Positions 34,245-45,052 of a stretch of 64,000 nt of DNA are shown here, piece by piece (position 1 is the first letter of the stretch; each line of letters opens with the position of its first letter). Made by a program: the position numbers and the translations under genes. Below the pieces are notes generated by a model, which was not told the DNA's origin, did not search any database, and saw only the letters and a list, made by a program, of their open reading frames with translations. This DNA is from Siphonodentalium dalli (taxonomy: Eukaryota; Mollusca; Scaphopoda; Gadilida; Siphonodentaliidae). The stretch is taken from contig CP136069.1 in NCBI GenBank assembly GCA_032622095.1, positions 83,596,958 to 83,660,957 of the forward strand. The letters run 5' to 3'.

Positions 34245-34506
34245 TAGTAATGTTCTAAAAATAGCCACATTTTCAGTACCAGTTAAAAATTATTTCCCAG
34301 TGAGAAAATCTGTTGAGTGGTCTCTCTGATTCAAAAGTGTTATTTTATAGTCTGATTCGATAAAGAAAGTTCGGGGATGAGATATCTTTAAGGTAGCATT
34401 TTAGCAGAAAAATTTCATTATTGGTATAAGCATGTTGGAGAGCTACATATAGATAATTATGTTCACAAAATACCATAACAGATATAGTGGGTATCTGGAG
34501 AAGTTG

Positions 34507-34624
34507 GGCCCCATGCGAAGTCGGGCCCCATTCAAAGTCTGCCCCATGTGAAGTCTGCCCCATGCAAAGTCTGCCTCATGCAAAGTCTGCCCCATGTGAA
34601 GTCTGCCCCATGAGAAGCCTGCCC
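34507..34624. repeat. 16-bp tandem repeat, about seven units
   Basis: Unit GCCCCATGTGAAGTCT with small variants, repeated from 34507 to 34624. Confidence 0.9.
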
Positions 34625-34692
34625 CAGAGTAGATTGACAGAAGCATTTGTTTAATGATATTTTATCTCTTCCTGCGCACCATCAAGCCTTGA

Positions 34693-35128
34693 AATAGTGT
34701 GTCTGAGATCTGCAGAATGAGGTCCCCAGAGGGTGAATTTAGTTATGCTATCCCACAGAGCAGGCTAGCATCATCAAATTCACCCTCTGGGGACCTAATT
34801 CTGCTTAGACCTCCTCTTCTGGGAAGTATCTATAGTCTCAAATTAGTTACTTTTTTAGTTTTTAGTTACTTTTTCCCTTCTGGGAAGTTTCTATATCCCC
34901 TAATTTTCAGAAGATAAAATGCATAATCGAGGTGACAAATGGATAAACATCACCAACTTCAACTGGGGAACTTCAATATGATCATGGGTTTCCTATAGCA
35001 GTTGAGGCCTAAGCAGAATGAGGTTCCCAGGAGGTGAATTTGGTGATGCTAGCATGCTATATGGGATAGCGTCACTAATTTCACCCTCTGTGAACGTCAT
35101 TCTGCAAATGTCAGACACACTATTTCAA
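34693..35128 (+). mobile_element. Family B element
   Basis: CAAGCCTTGAAATAGTGTGT ... ACACTATTTCAAGACTTG. Two hairpins with a full spacer; the 8-bp duplication is not evident. Confidence 0.88.
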
Positions 35129-35199
35129 GACTTGGCTTGAAGTGGCACATATTAGGGAGAAGATGTCTCCCAATTCGCCCTCTAAGCTGGTCCCTGTAC

Positions 35200-35495
35200 C
35201 TACTGATCAGATTGAAGTTCCCCAGTTGAAGTTGGTGACATGTTCAACAATTATAGTCACCTCAATTATGCAATTTATCTTCTGCAAATTATGGGATATA
35301 GAAACTGAACAGAAGGGAAAAATTCACTAATACCAATGTTAATTTGAGACTAGATTCTTCCCTTAAGATGAGATCTATGCAGAATGAGGTCCCCAGAGAG
35401 TGAATTTGGTGATGCTAGCCCGCTATGCGGGGTAGCATCACTAAATTCACTGTCTGGGGGACCTCATTCTACAAATGTCAGATGCACTAAAATCA
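35200..35495 (-). mobile_element. Family B fragment, adjacent to the previous copy
   Basis: Spacer in reverse orientation (CAGATTGAAGTTCCCCAGTT ...) and one hairpin at 35380-35470 (GAATGAGGTCCCCAGAGAG). Confidence 0.8.
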
Positions 35496-35945
35496 GACTT
35501 TAATACACAGTGTAGGGTTGATTTCTCTGGGATTTACTTTGCATGGGGTCGACTTCGCGATGGTCCAACTTCTCTTGAAATCATATTAGAAGACTAAGAG
35601 GTGTGTGCATGTTGACGTCAGTTTAATCTGTATTATTAACACCACCCTTCCTTCAGTTGCTTTCAAATTAGCGCCTACATATGTATAAAGAATCTTGCTA
35701 ATAGAGAGCTGGAATCAGCTGGAACTTTCATTACCAAGTCCTACTTATCTTATGTCGGCTTAGTGTCAAAACAACAGCAATGTTGTCACGCTAACAAAGT
35801 GAAGATTCTTTTTTCCATATATAGTATGTGTTTTTCTTCCTGAAATTAGAGTTGCGTGTTGAGTATGATGACGTATTATTACTTGCAGTGACGCATCATA
35901 TTTGTGACCCGCCATATCAAATCCAGTCGTAAGTCGGGATTTTTT
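35496..35945. other. Intergenic, nothing recognised
   Basis: No supported feature. A short stretch GGGTCGACTTCGCGATGG at 35546-35563 stands out as GC-rich only. Confidence 0.4.
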
Positions 35946-35947
35946 TA

Positions 35948-36279
35948 CCCTGTGCCAATGCATTCTCTTATATATGCGAGTCGACCATAGGTCGCCTCGC
36001 ATATATAAGAGAATGCATTGGCCTAACAATTTTTTACAATTTTAATAATTTTTTCTTGTATTCTTTAACAATTTTATAATTTCACCCATACAGAGCCCCA
36101 GACAAACATGAACAGACGACACTCTTCTATATGCTTCTATATATGTGTGGGGCTCCCTGCAGGGTAATGGATGTTTTTTATTTTATGTCCTAAAAATTGT
36201 AAGAAACATTTATTTTTAAAAAATGATAAAAAATTGTTAGGCCAATGCATTCTCTTATATATGCGAGGCGACCTATGGC
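35948..36279. mobile_element. Family A hairpins split by ~200 bp
   Basis: CCCTGTGCCAATGCATTCTC with a complete hairpin to 36025, then AT-rich and unrelated sequence, then GGCCAATGCATTCTCTTATA (36240-36278), half of a second hairpin. The loop has GTCGACCATAGGTCGCC instead of the usual CTCCC. Confidence 0.7.
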
Positions 36280-36288
36280 AAAAATCCC

Positions 36289-36496
36289 TATATTAATGGT
36301 ATTTGACCCCTAAACCACAGTAGAATTATGGGAAATTTTTTAGGATTTAATCGGAAATATGGCTTGCTGCCATTCATTGGAAAGCTCTCGGTGAGAGCTT
36401 TCTAATAAATGGCAACAAACCATATTTCCGACTAATCCTGAAATAATTCCCATAATTCTGCTGTGGTTAAAGGGTCATATACTTCGGGCATTGCTG
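36289..36496. mobile_element. Family C element, diverged
   Basis: Arms centred on AAAGCTCTCGGTGAGAGCTT, ending GGGCATTGCTG and TA. The outer left end is mutated (TATTAATGGTATTTGACCCC). Confidence 0.85.
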
Positions 36497-36651
36497 TAGG
36501 TTATTAGGGCTGTTATCAGAGAGAAGTAACAATGGGTGAGGTTAAATCCAATAACTATTATACAACACAAGATCCCACTAATAAAACTATTAAAGTGAGT
36601 AAGAACACCATTATAATCAATAAATATACTTTAAACATGCTGTTGGGACAT

Positions 36652-36776
36652 ATTTAATGCCCTAAATAATCGATTCCTTAACCACAGCAGAATTATGGGT
36701 AATTTTTCAAGATTTAGTCGGGATTATGGCTTCTTGCCATTCATCAGAAAGAGAGCTTTCCGAAGAATGGCAAGTA
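36652..36776. mobile_element. Family C partial copy
   Basis: TTTAATGCCCTAAATAATCG through GAATGGCAAG; the right arm is cut where the next copy begins five bases later. Confidence 0.85.
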
Positions 36777-36781
36777 AGGTA

Positions 36782-36994
36782 CAGTAATGCCCTAAATAAT
36801 CGACTCCTTAACCACAGCAGAATTATGGGTAACTTTTCAGGATTTAGTCGGAAATATGGCTTGTTGCCATTCATCGGAAAGCTCTTGGGGAGAGCTTTCC
36901 CATGAATGGCAGCAAGCCATATTTCCGACTAAATCCTGAAAAATATCCCATAATTCTGCTGTGGTTTAGGGGTCGATTATTTAGGACATTACTG
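36782..36994. mobile_element. Family C element, full length
   Basis: CAGTAATGCCCTAAATAATC ... GGACATTACTG, 213 bp, two near-identical inverted arms meeting at GAAAGCTCTTGGGGAGAGCT. Confidence 0.93.
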
Positions 36995-37194
36995 ATTGTA
37001 TACTGGTTTATGAGAGAGAAGTGGCACATTTTAGGCTGGTTCCTGCAGTAGGTAGTTTAAAGCAACCACACTTATCATTACAGTTCTGTTAAAAATAAGC
37101 TGTTACTGTTACTTTACTCTGGCCAGGTATATTTCACTTTCCTGCCCATGTTCCTCTCATTTCTTCTACTTTAGACAAACTTAACCCTTTCATG

Positions 37195-37439
37195 ATGGGA
37201 GCTGCCTGAAATTTTGCAAAAACCCTGTGCCAATGTATTCTCTTATATATGCGAGTCTCCCATAGGGAGCCTCGCGTATATAAGAGAATACATTGGCCAA
37301 ACAATATTTACCTTGATCTTGTAAGCCAGTGCATTGTCTTATATATGAGAGGCTCCCTATGGGAGACTCGCATATTTAAGAGAATGCACTGGCACAGGAT
37401 TATTAATGCTGCACCAGGGCATCTCTCGCCATGAAAGAG
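37195..37439 (-). mobile_element. Family A element with intact TTAA flanks
   Basis: TTAA at 37191-37194 and 37440-37443. Ends CCCTTTCATGATGGGAGC and GGCATCTCTCGCCATGAAAGAG. Two hairpins around the AACAATATTTACCTTGATC spacer. Confidence 0.92.
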
Positions 37440-37575
37440 TTAAAAAAGCAGTCCCAGGTTGGAAGTCTGGGATGGAAAACATTTGCATTTTTACATCGAG
37501 GCATGTTCACAGTAAACTGCTTTTGGCCAAGCATTGCTGAATTGGTCATTATGCCATCGTTTTTGTACAAAGTTA

Positions 37576-37788
37576 CAGTAATGCCCCAATTAATCGACTC
37601 CTTAACCAGAGACAAATTATGGGTAACTTTTCAGGATTTAGTCGGAAATATGGCTTGTTGCCATTCATGGGAAAGCTCTCCCCAAGAGCTTTCCGATGAA
37701 TGGCAACAAGCCATATTTCCGACTAAATCCTGAAAAGTTACCCATAATTCTGCTGTGGTTAAGGAGTCGATTATTTAGGGCATTACTG
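37576..37788. mobile_element. Family C element, full length
   Basis: TA at 37574-37575 and 37789-37790. 213-bp near-perfect palindrome meeting at GAAAGCTCTCCCCAAGAGCT. Confidence 0.95.
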
Positions 37789-38151
37789 TACCTTACTTGT
37801 ATTTAAATTTGCGTATTACTATTTGCAGACTTGCCTGGTGCAGTTTCTCATACAGAATTGTCACTTGATTATTTAGCACTCTGTTATAATTTATATGTTA
37901 TGCATCTTGATATATTTATTACATGAAGTTGGTTACCTATTTCACTATTGTATGTTGGTTGAAGAGAACTGCTGTTTGAATGTTTGAATCATAAATTATA
38001 TTATTTCCTTATTCCTTTTATACTCATTTCCATGCATTTATTGGGTCATGCTTTTTGGCCAGAATGGAAAGAGTTCCATCTCCTTAGCATTCACTGGTTG
38101 GTAATGGGATGTTTGGATAAGCATAATTCATTCATCCTTAACCCTTTGGTG

Positions 38152-38452
38152 AGTAGAACGACATATATGTCGCAGTACAGTTTGCGAGTGGAACGACATA
38201 TATGTCATTTCAGGAAGTGTCATTTTATGTAGACATAACTTTAAATAAATCATCTGATTTATAAACGATTTGTATAGGAATTATTTTGAATATTATAATG
38301 TCCCAAATGGATAAGTGCAATCGATAATGATAACACACGTTAACAGAAAATGCACATAAATTAAAACTAATTATTGTACCCTTTTGACCCAAACTTGTTA
38401 ATAATTATTGCTATGACGTGGACATTAAATTTACTCATGACTCTCCAAAGGG
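38152..38452. mobile_element. TTAA-flanked element with CCCTTTGG ends (piggyBac-like)
   Basis: TTAA at 38148-38151 and 38453-38456. Inverted ends CCCTTTGGTGAGT / CCCTTTGGAGAGT. 301 bp. Contains GAACGACATATATGTC twice, a 16-bp direct repeat with a palindromic core. Confidence 0.85.
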
Positions 38453-38600
38453 TTAAAGATACATAATCTGAATTAACGCTCCTAAATTACTATTTTTTTG
38501 GCTTTGGGGGTAAAACATATCTGATTCCAGTCGAGGAACCCACTCATCAAAGCTCAAGAGTTATCAGATATAAATATTTTGAATATTTGGCAGCCTAGCA
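38453..38600 (+). repeat. Family F terminal fragment
   Basis: TTAAAGATACATAATCTGAA then CTCCTAAATTACTATTTTTT and CCCACTCATCAAAGCTCAAG, matching the inverted end of the 24721 element. Confidence 0.75.
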
Positions 38601-38660
38601 AATATCCGACGAAACGACCAACATACTCTCGATATACCAAATTGAGTTGAACAAAATTTT

Positions 38661-39240
38661 TATATATAATAATAATAATAATATTTGTATAGCGCTTATC
38701 CCCAATAAGCGGGCCCTAAGCGCTTGACATAAACATGAAATATAAATATACACAATATCAAAGTCACTTTCTGAAACGCCACGCAAACAAGTAAGTTTTC
38801 AATGACTTTTTAAAGTCGTCAAGAGATGGTGACTCTTTTATGTTCAATGGTAGAGGATTCCATGCATTTGCGCATGTTACTTTGAAAGATCGGTAGCCAA
38901 CCGTGATCAAATTAGCACCAGATGGTGTCAAAAGAAGTTTGTCCTCTGAACGAAGTGATCGGTGTGGGACATACGGAACAAGGATATCACTGAAATATGC
39001 TGGAAGAGATTTTGAGTCATGGGTTGCTTGATATGCATATGTAACAAGTTTATAAATAATCGTATCTGTCACAGGTAGCCAATGTAATTCTTGCAACATT
39101 TCGTCTATGTCGTCAGATCTTTTACGACACAGAACTATCCTTGCAGCAGTGTGTTGCAAATGTGATATATAATTTATTCTATTATTGACAGTGGGTAGCA
39201 TTATTTTTTGGTAATTAATATATTCTGATAACTGAAGCCT
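38661..39240 (-). pseudogene. L2/CR1-type LINE, 3' fragment of the reverse transcriptase ORF and 3' tail
   Basis: On the minus strand a reading frame (open 39423-38764) carries the end of a non-LTR retrotransposon polymerase: LQHTAARIV, the ELHWLPVTDTIIYK block, PHRSLRSEDKLLLTPSGAN, RSFKVTCANAWNPLP and the end FKKSLKTYLF. This order is characteristic of the C-terminal region of CR1/L2-clade ORF2. It is followed by a short 3' UTR with AAGCGCTATACAAAT and an ATT microsatellite (38667-38690), the classical L2/CR1 3' end. The endonuclease and catalytic RT motifs are missing: a 5'-truncated, dead copy. The extra N-terminal residues of the frame (39240-39423) come from other sequence. Confidence 0.85.
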
Positions 39241-39299
39241 CTTTTGAAGAAATGCTGTTTTTGGAATCTGATGATACGGGACAATCAAATTGAATTGTG

Positions 39300-39375
39300 T
39301 ACCTTTAACTCTTTTGATGCCAAATGCACATTTATGCGAATGATGTACAATGCCAAACGTGCATATAGGCGAAAT
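39300..39375. repeat. Relic of the 42046-type TTAA element end
   Basis: TTAACTCTTTTGATGCCAAA then GCACATTTATGCGAA, similar to the left end at 42042 (TTAACTCTTTCGATGCCAAG, GCATTTATGCGAG). Confidence 0.6.
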
Positions 39376-39624
39376 TGGAGGGGGTCCATGGTCTAGGATC
39401 TGTAATTCTGTGAAGACAGGCACACTCAGTTGCCTATTTATTTTCTATCTATGGACCTCCTACATTTTATCCTTGATTTTTTTTCCTGACCCTGCACCCA
39501 CCCCAATTATTTATTAAAATATGTTTTTACAAAACAATTTCAGATACCTACCCGCTTATCAAAGGATTATTGTGAATATCTGCTTACAATATAACCATCC
39601 CACTGATGGGGCTCCTTTTTGCTA

Positions 39625-39828
39625 CAGTAATGCCCTAAATAATTGACTCCTTAACCACAGCAGAATTATGGGTAATTTCTTAGGATTTAGTCGGAAATAT
39701 GGCTTGTTGCCATTCTTCGGAAAGCTCTCTTTCTGATGAATGGCAACAAGCCATATTTCCGACTAAATCCTGAAAAATTACCCATAATTCTGCTGTGGTT
39801 AAGGAGTCAATTATTTAGGGCATTACTG
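39625..39828. mobile_element. Family C element, full length
   Basis: TA, CAGTAATGCCCTAAATAATT ... GGGCATTACTG, TA. Arms nearly identical, centre partly deleted. Confidence 0.94.
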
Positions 39829-39949
39829 TATATTCTCAACACACATTCAAGCGAAACGATGAAGTGCTTCTCAGCTTGTCAATTTTATATCACTGAAAAC
39901 TATAGAATGAACCTGGAAAACCATCTTATACCACAGAATATTGGATTTC

Positions 39950-41040
39950 CAAGCTCAAGCAAACTACTAGATCGTGCCATGAATCTCTACTCTGGCTACA
40001 GCCAATGTAAGATTCATTCATGGCATGATATAGAAAACTACTATACACATCAGTGCACATCGTTTAATATACTTTCCTGATCAAATTTGATAAAACATTT
40101 TGATACAAAAAATGCTCAAGCAAAAAAAAAAACCAGCTTGAGTAAAAAAAATCTTCAATGGTGTTGGAAGCTCAGAGACGGCACCCGATGTCATCATTTC
40201 TCTGTCACCTGAACGATTTTTATCAATTTATGAGATTTGTATAAGGTGGTTCCCAAGATGTTCTCTGAAAACTCCAAAACAGTTATCACTATCAAAGAGC
40301 GCACCCTTGTTATTTATCAGCCACCCCCCCCCCCTTTGTTATTTAGCAGCCCCTCATTTCATTCATATAAATAGCATTGCATGTATAGGGTGCATGCGCC
40401 CAAGATATTTTCTGGAAATACTTCAAATTCATGTCTGCCATCCATGGCTATTGCCGATCATTTTCTTTCTAACATGTCTTTAGGTTTTACCGGGACCGGT
40501 GTGATCATAAATCATACAACCATGTGAACTATACCCGCTAAATAAGTAGATCATGCCATGAATCTCTGCTCTAGCTAACGCCGTAGAATAACGCCCGTAG
40601 AGATCATATTCCACCAGTACAAAACGTTGGAACTTTTTGAAGTTTTGACAGGGAACCTTATGCAGTCCAACAAATAACGCGGGGAATATATTTCTGTTGC
40701 TTAATAGTTTATTCATCAGTAGGCAAAGGTCCCAGTTCGAGATTAAATTATTTAGGGACTTTGTGTGCGATTTTGCTTTTCGCCACTTACAATCATGGAG
40801 TTTCTCCAGGCAATTAATTCAGTGTTTTTTTTGGCGATATCAGCTCCCTAAAGTCACTAAAAAGCATGCAATTTTGAGCAAGGACCACCCCACACTTTGA
40901 AGTAAATTATCAAGGAACAAATATAAACAAAGAAATATATTCCCTGCCTTGTTTGTTCAATGTTTTTAAGTTCCCTGTCACACTGTTGCTCATCTGTTCC
41001 CCGAAAATAATTCCTGTCCGTTTTATGTTCCTCTTCGATT
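39950..41040. repeat. Diverged interspersed repeat shared with 49840-50000
   Basis: Segments at 40536-40660 (CATGAATCTCTGCTCTAGCT, GAGATCATATTCCACCAGTA) and 40975-41030 (GTTGCTCATCTGTTCCCCGA) are the reverse complement of parts of 49840-50000. A related stretch lies at 39960-40030. C-runs at ~40325-40335. No gene recognised. Confidence 0.55.
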
Positions 41041-41854
41041 TTGATCATGTCCCCCTCCGATGCTGAATTTTTAATGTTTTTGGAAGATGAAAAGGCTGGA
41101 AAACTAAGACAAAATGGCAGATATGTGAGTTTGTCAACATGTATTTTGGTCACTGTGATGGTGATAACTAAATACAGCTTGTGTCGAACTGTTATTTCAC
41201 TCTTATTTCCGGTAAAATAGCATTTCAACTAATTCCAGTGTTAATACAATGCAAAAATGTCGAGTATATTTCTTGCGAACCAGCTGACACATCGTCAGTG
41301 AATCTTAAGATTTATTTACGCCACCGGTGTAAGATGTTTTGGAAATTTTAATAACCCGTGGACCAATGGGCGAATGCATTATGGGTATATAGGTATTCTC
41401 GTACTTGAGTAAACCGTACCGATACAGTCACGATAGTCCGATATTGGTTTTATAAACAACACCCTTTGAAAAGCATGCGATCGTGTGATGATCAAATATG
41501 GGAAGCTGAAGGGGACATGCTAGTTGCTAATTGCTGGTTGCTAGTTATACTATAATCAAAATCAAAGGGACATGTCACGGGTATAGCTGACTTAGGTTTT
41601 TCTGCACTGCTCCAACTTGGGCCAATCTTAGAAAATATTTATGGGCCCATACCTTTGAATTCTTGGCATATAATATGAATGTTGTGGTATATATGGACCC
41701 TCCTGCATTGGGGCATGACACAGGTACAGTTGACTTAAGTTTTCTTCTGCGCGAACTCCAATTTGGGGTTCAATATTTTAAGGGCCAATTTTAGAAATTT
41801 ATGGGTCCATAACTTTGAACTCTGGGCATATAATATGAATGTTGGGGGGCATGT

Positions 41855-41955
41855 CTCTATTCAGAAGGTTCTCTATTCTCAATGTTCGCTATTCCGAAGG
41901 TTCACTATTCCGAAGGTTCGCTATACCGAAGGTTCTCTGTTCAGAAGGTTTTTGT
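41855..41955. repeat. 16-17-bp tandem repeat
   Basis: Units of the type GAAGGTTCACTATTCC repeated about six times with variants, then degenerate units to ~42020. Confidence 0.85.
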
Positions 41956-42045
41956 TATTTTAAGGTTAATTCTATATTCTAAAGTATTGAGATGGTTCAT
42001 TATTACGAAGATTCTTTTTATGGAGGAAATAACTTAAAACATTAA

Positions 42046-42783
42046 CTCTTTCGATGCCAAGCTCGCATAAATGCGAGTTACCCAGTCGCTGCCAAATACG
42101 CATTTATGCGAGTTCGGGGGTGCACCTGGTTTACGGGTCGTAATTATATTGTTTTGTTGCATTACAACATTACGGTTCATTTATTTTATGTAGAGTGCTG
42201 GTGTGTGCTGACAATTTAGAAGAAAGGTCAGTCAAAGTCATGCTACTCCTGAAGTTCTATGAGTACAGTCCGAGCCAGAATATACCATTGACAAATTAAC
42301 TTTTGGTGGGATGCGATATATGAGTGGAAAATAAACATCATAATTGACTTGGCGGCCTCCTTTCTGCTGATCAGTTTAGCGTCCAAAAATTCTGTCGGAA
42401 TGAGGTCGGTGAAAAATACGGATAGTAGCCGGAATATGATTAACTGGTGAAGCATTAATTAATGGGATAGAACACTAGAACAAAAAACAAACATTTAATC
42501 ATATATGAATTGAAAAAAATTACCGAAAAACATAAATTAAAGCAAATCCAAGATGGCCGCCAATGGCCGTGACCCCTATGACCTTGAATGGGTCTCCAGT
42601 CTCCACGTCGGGGCAGGTGATAGGTCATTGTCATATATACCCACATGTGAAGTTTCAACTAAATACACCGATAATTACCCGATAGTCATTGCATTACCCA
42701 CATATACATAAAATACTTGTATTTACACCCAGAATGCTTGGCACTGGGGAGTATGTCGGTGTGGCGGGGTGGCAGCGAAAGAG
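42046..42783. mobile_element. TTAA-flanked element with CTCTTTCG ends (piggyBac-like), 738 bp
   Basis: TTAA at 42042-42045 and 42784-42787. Inverted ends CTCTTTCGATGCC / CTCTTTCGCTGCC. Sub-terminal GCATAAATGCGAG palindromes near the left end. No transposase frame. Degraded relatives near 14284 and 39303. Confidence 0.85.
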
Positions 42784-43105
42784 TTAAACAATAAATGCGA
42801 TTTTGTTTTGTTTTCGCGGGTTTTCTTGAGATTTAATGTCATTACGTATGACGTTATTTCTCAATACATATTCACGCCACGCAGCCCACACAATTGCTAT
42901 GTTTCCATGCGATTTAATGTCATTACGTGTGAGGTAATATCTCAATAATCTCAGAGGCAAGAATACCCCAGCTAAAGGCGGATTATAACAGTGGGGCTAT
43001 AACGCTTAATGAATACTGGAGGCTATAACAAACTGCGTAGCAGAATATCGCTGAATAGACGAGTATGAGATGAACCTAACTGCAATTGTGACTTTGTATT
43101 GACTT

Positions 43106-43240
43106 TAAAGGCCCACTTAATTTTCGAGTCATCGATTTTTTTTATAGTATATACGGTTTTAATAACAATTTATGCCATAAAATATGAATAAAATACTATA
43201 ATTCATCACCATTTGAAACGCAGAATAATTCTATCTCCTA
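43106..43240 (-). mobile_element. Family D fragment
   Basis: TTAAAGGCCCACTTAATTTT CGAGTC, followed by the reverse complement of the family D right end (ATAATTCATCACCATTTGAAA). Truncated. Confidence 0.85.
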
Positions 43241-43345
43241 GTTTGAAACACCCTGAAACACCTTGAAAAAACCGCGTCAAGTCGTGCGTCGTATAACTAG
43301 CAACTAGCTTAGCAACTAGCATATGTCCCCTTCGGCTTTCCATAG

Positions 43346-43950
43346 ATTTCTACGAAATTTGATACTTAGGGGTACTTGTGTCCGGGAAGTGTTTTGGACC
43401 GATCAAATCGTGACCTCGACCTTGACCTTCAAAATGTCAATTCAAGGTCAAATCGGGTAAAACGGAAGGATTTCGACGTAATTTGATACCTAGGGTTACT
43501 TTTGTCCGGGGAGTGTTTTGGGCGGATCAAATCGTGACCCCGACCTGACATTGACCTTTAAAACAGTCAATTCAAGGTCAAATTGGGTAAAACGGACGGA
43601 TTTCGACGAAATTTGATACCTAGGGATACTTTTGTCCTGGGAGTGTTTTGAACGGGTCAAATCGTGGCCCCGGTGTGACCTTGACCTTCAATATGGTCAA
43701 TCAAAGGTCAAATCGGGTAAAACGGATGGATTTCGACGAATTTTTTTACCTATGAATACTTTTGTCAAGGGAGTGTTTTGGACGGGTCAAATCGTGACCC
43801 CGACCTGACCTTGACCTTCAAAATGGTCAATTAAAGGTCAAGTCGGGTAAAACGGACGGATTTCGACGAAATTTGATACCTAGGGAAACTTTTCTTCGGG
43901 GAGTGTTTTGGACCGGTCAAATCATGACCCCGACCTGACCTTGATGTAAT
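43346..43950. repeat. ~130-bp tandem array, about five units
   Basis: The landmark GATACCTAGGGATACTTTTG recurs at 43361, 43485, 43615, ~43745 and 43875 (spacing 124, 130, 130, 130). Each unit carries GACCTTGACCTTCAAAATGG and GGGTAAAACGGACGGATTTC. Confidence 0.93.
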
Positions 43951-45050
43951 GTATAACACGAGAAACGGGAAAACTTGAAATATGGAAGTATCCAAATTTC
44001 CCAGATGGAATTTGAAAGCTAGTTTATATTATAATTATATTATAATTTCTATTTATGGCTAATAATATGATCTTGGTGGCGTTACCATTTCTGACTATGG
44101 TTTTCTTGTAATAACTGGGTACCATTAGTTATACATGCAGCAAATCAGCATGATCCTACAATCGTTTCTGTGTGAAAAATCCAGGGAAATTTCACCCGAA
44201 AATGTTCCACTTCTTATACGATTTTTGTTTCCATGATCACTTCTTTGCTGCTCCACTTCTTTGGTGATTAATCAAATATATGAGGGCTAAAAACTCATCG
44301 AATTCAGGCCATTTTCCCTACTTCTATGACAACCCTTTATTATAGGTATTTCCTGACCACACATGAGTTTGATTCGCGAGAAAGAAGGGAACATATTTTA
44401 CGCAACAAACCCAAAGTCTGATATAACATGCATATAACAAATTATTCAGGACAATACGTTTTCTGTCAAACTGCTATAGAACATGATTAAAGGGGCTTCA
44501 AAATGGTTCGGCGGGATAACATTTCGCGAAGAAGTGGTTGCAGAAATGGGCGATCCATGACGGGATACATGATGGGCTGGAGGGGGAGGGAATCAAAATT
44601 GGCTAGACAGTTTTCGTCGCCGATTTCTATCAAACTCATTTGAATGTTATTTGGAATTGCCTACGTGGCTTCGCCCGATTCCGTGGTGGGGTGGGAGCCA
44701 TAATTAAGAAAATAAAATAAAATAAAATGGTGCTGTTACGATTTCAATCAAATCTCGATCTCTGCAATACTGAGAATATGATATTGTGATTCAAATTTGC
44801 TCAATGTTTAGTGTTATGGATTGTATTTTATTCCTTCGATGTTATATGTTACAAGAAAACTAAGATGCATGCATCAGGTCGGCCGTGAACTATCTACCAT
44901 AGAATTGTTGTAGCTATCGATTATACATTTTGGAACACCTGTCTGTATGTATGTGTGTATGCATGAATGCATGTGTGTATGTGTTATAGACTCTAACACT
45001 GCTCGACTGATCCGACTCGGATTTGGTATTTAACGTGTCAACTTGACCTC
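43951..45050. other. Intergenic, nothing recognised
   Basis: No supported gene. A TATG/TGTG/CATG-rich simple stretch at 44940-44985. An AAAATAAAATAAAATAAAA run near 44708. Confidence 0.5.
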
Positions 45051-45052
45051 GC

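Larger units (their letters stand above)
41500..43345. mobile_element. Possible composite element bracketed by inverted TAGTTGCTA motifs
   Basis: 41500-41550 (AAGCTGAAGGGGACATGCTA, GTTGCTAGTTATAC) is inverted at 43290-43345 (GTATAACTAGCAAC, TAGCATATGTCCCCTTCGGC). In between lie a 16-bp tandem array, a TTAA element and a truncated family D copy. Whether this is one transposon is uncertain. Confidence 0.45.

Noticed and set aside
39240-39423. N-terminal extension of the LINE reverse-transcriptase frame
   Set aside because: Has no similarity to LINE proteins and overlaps a relic of a TTAA element end, so the frame is open by chance.
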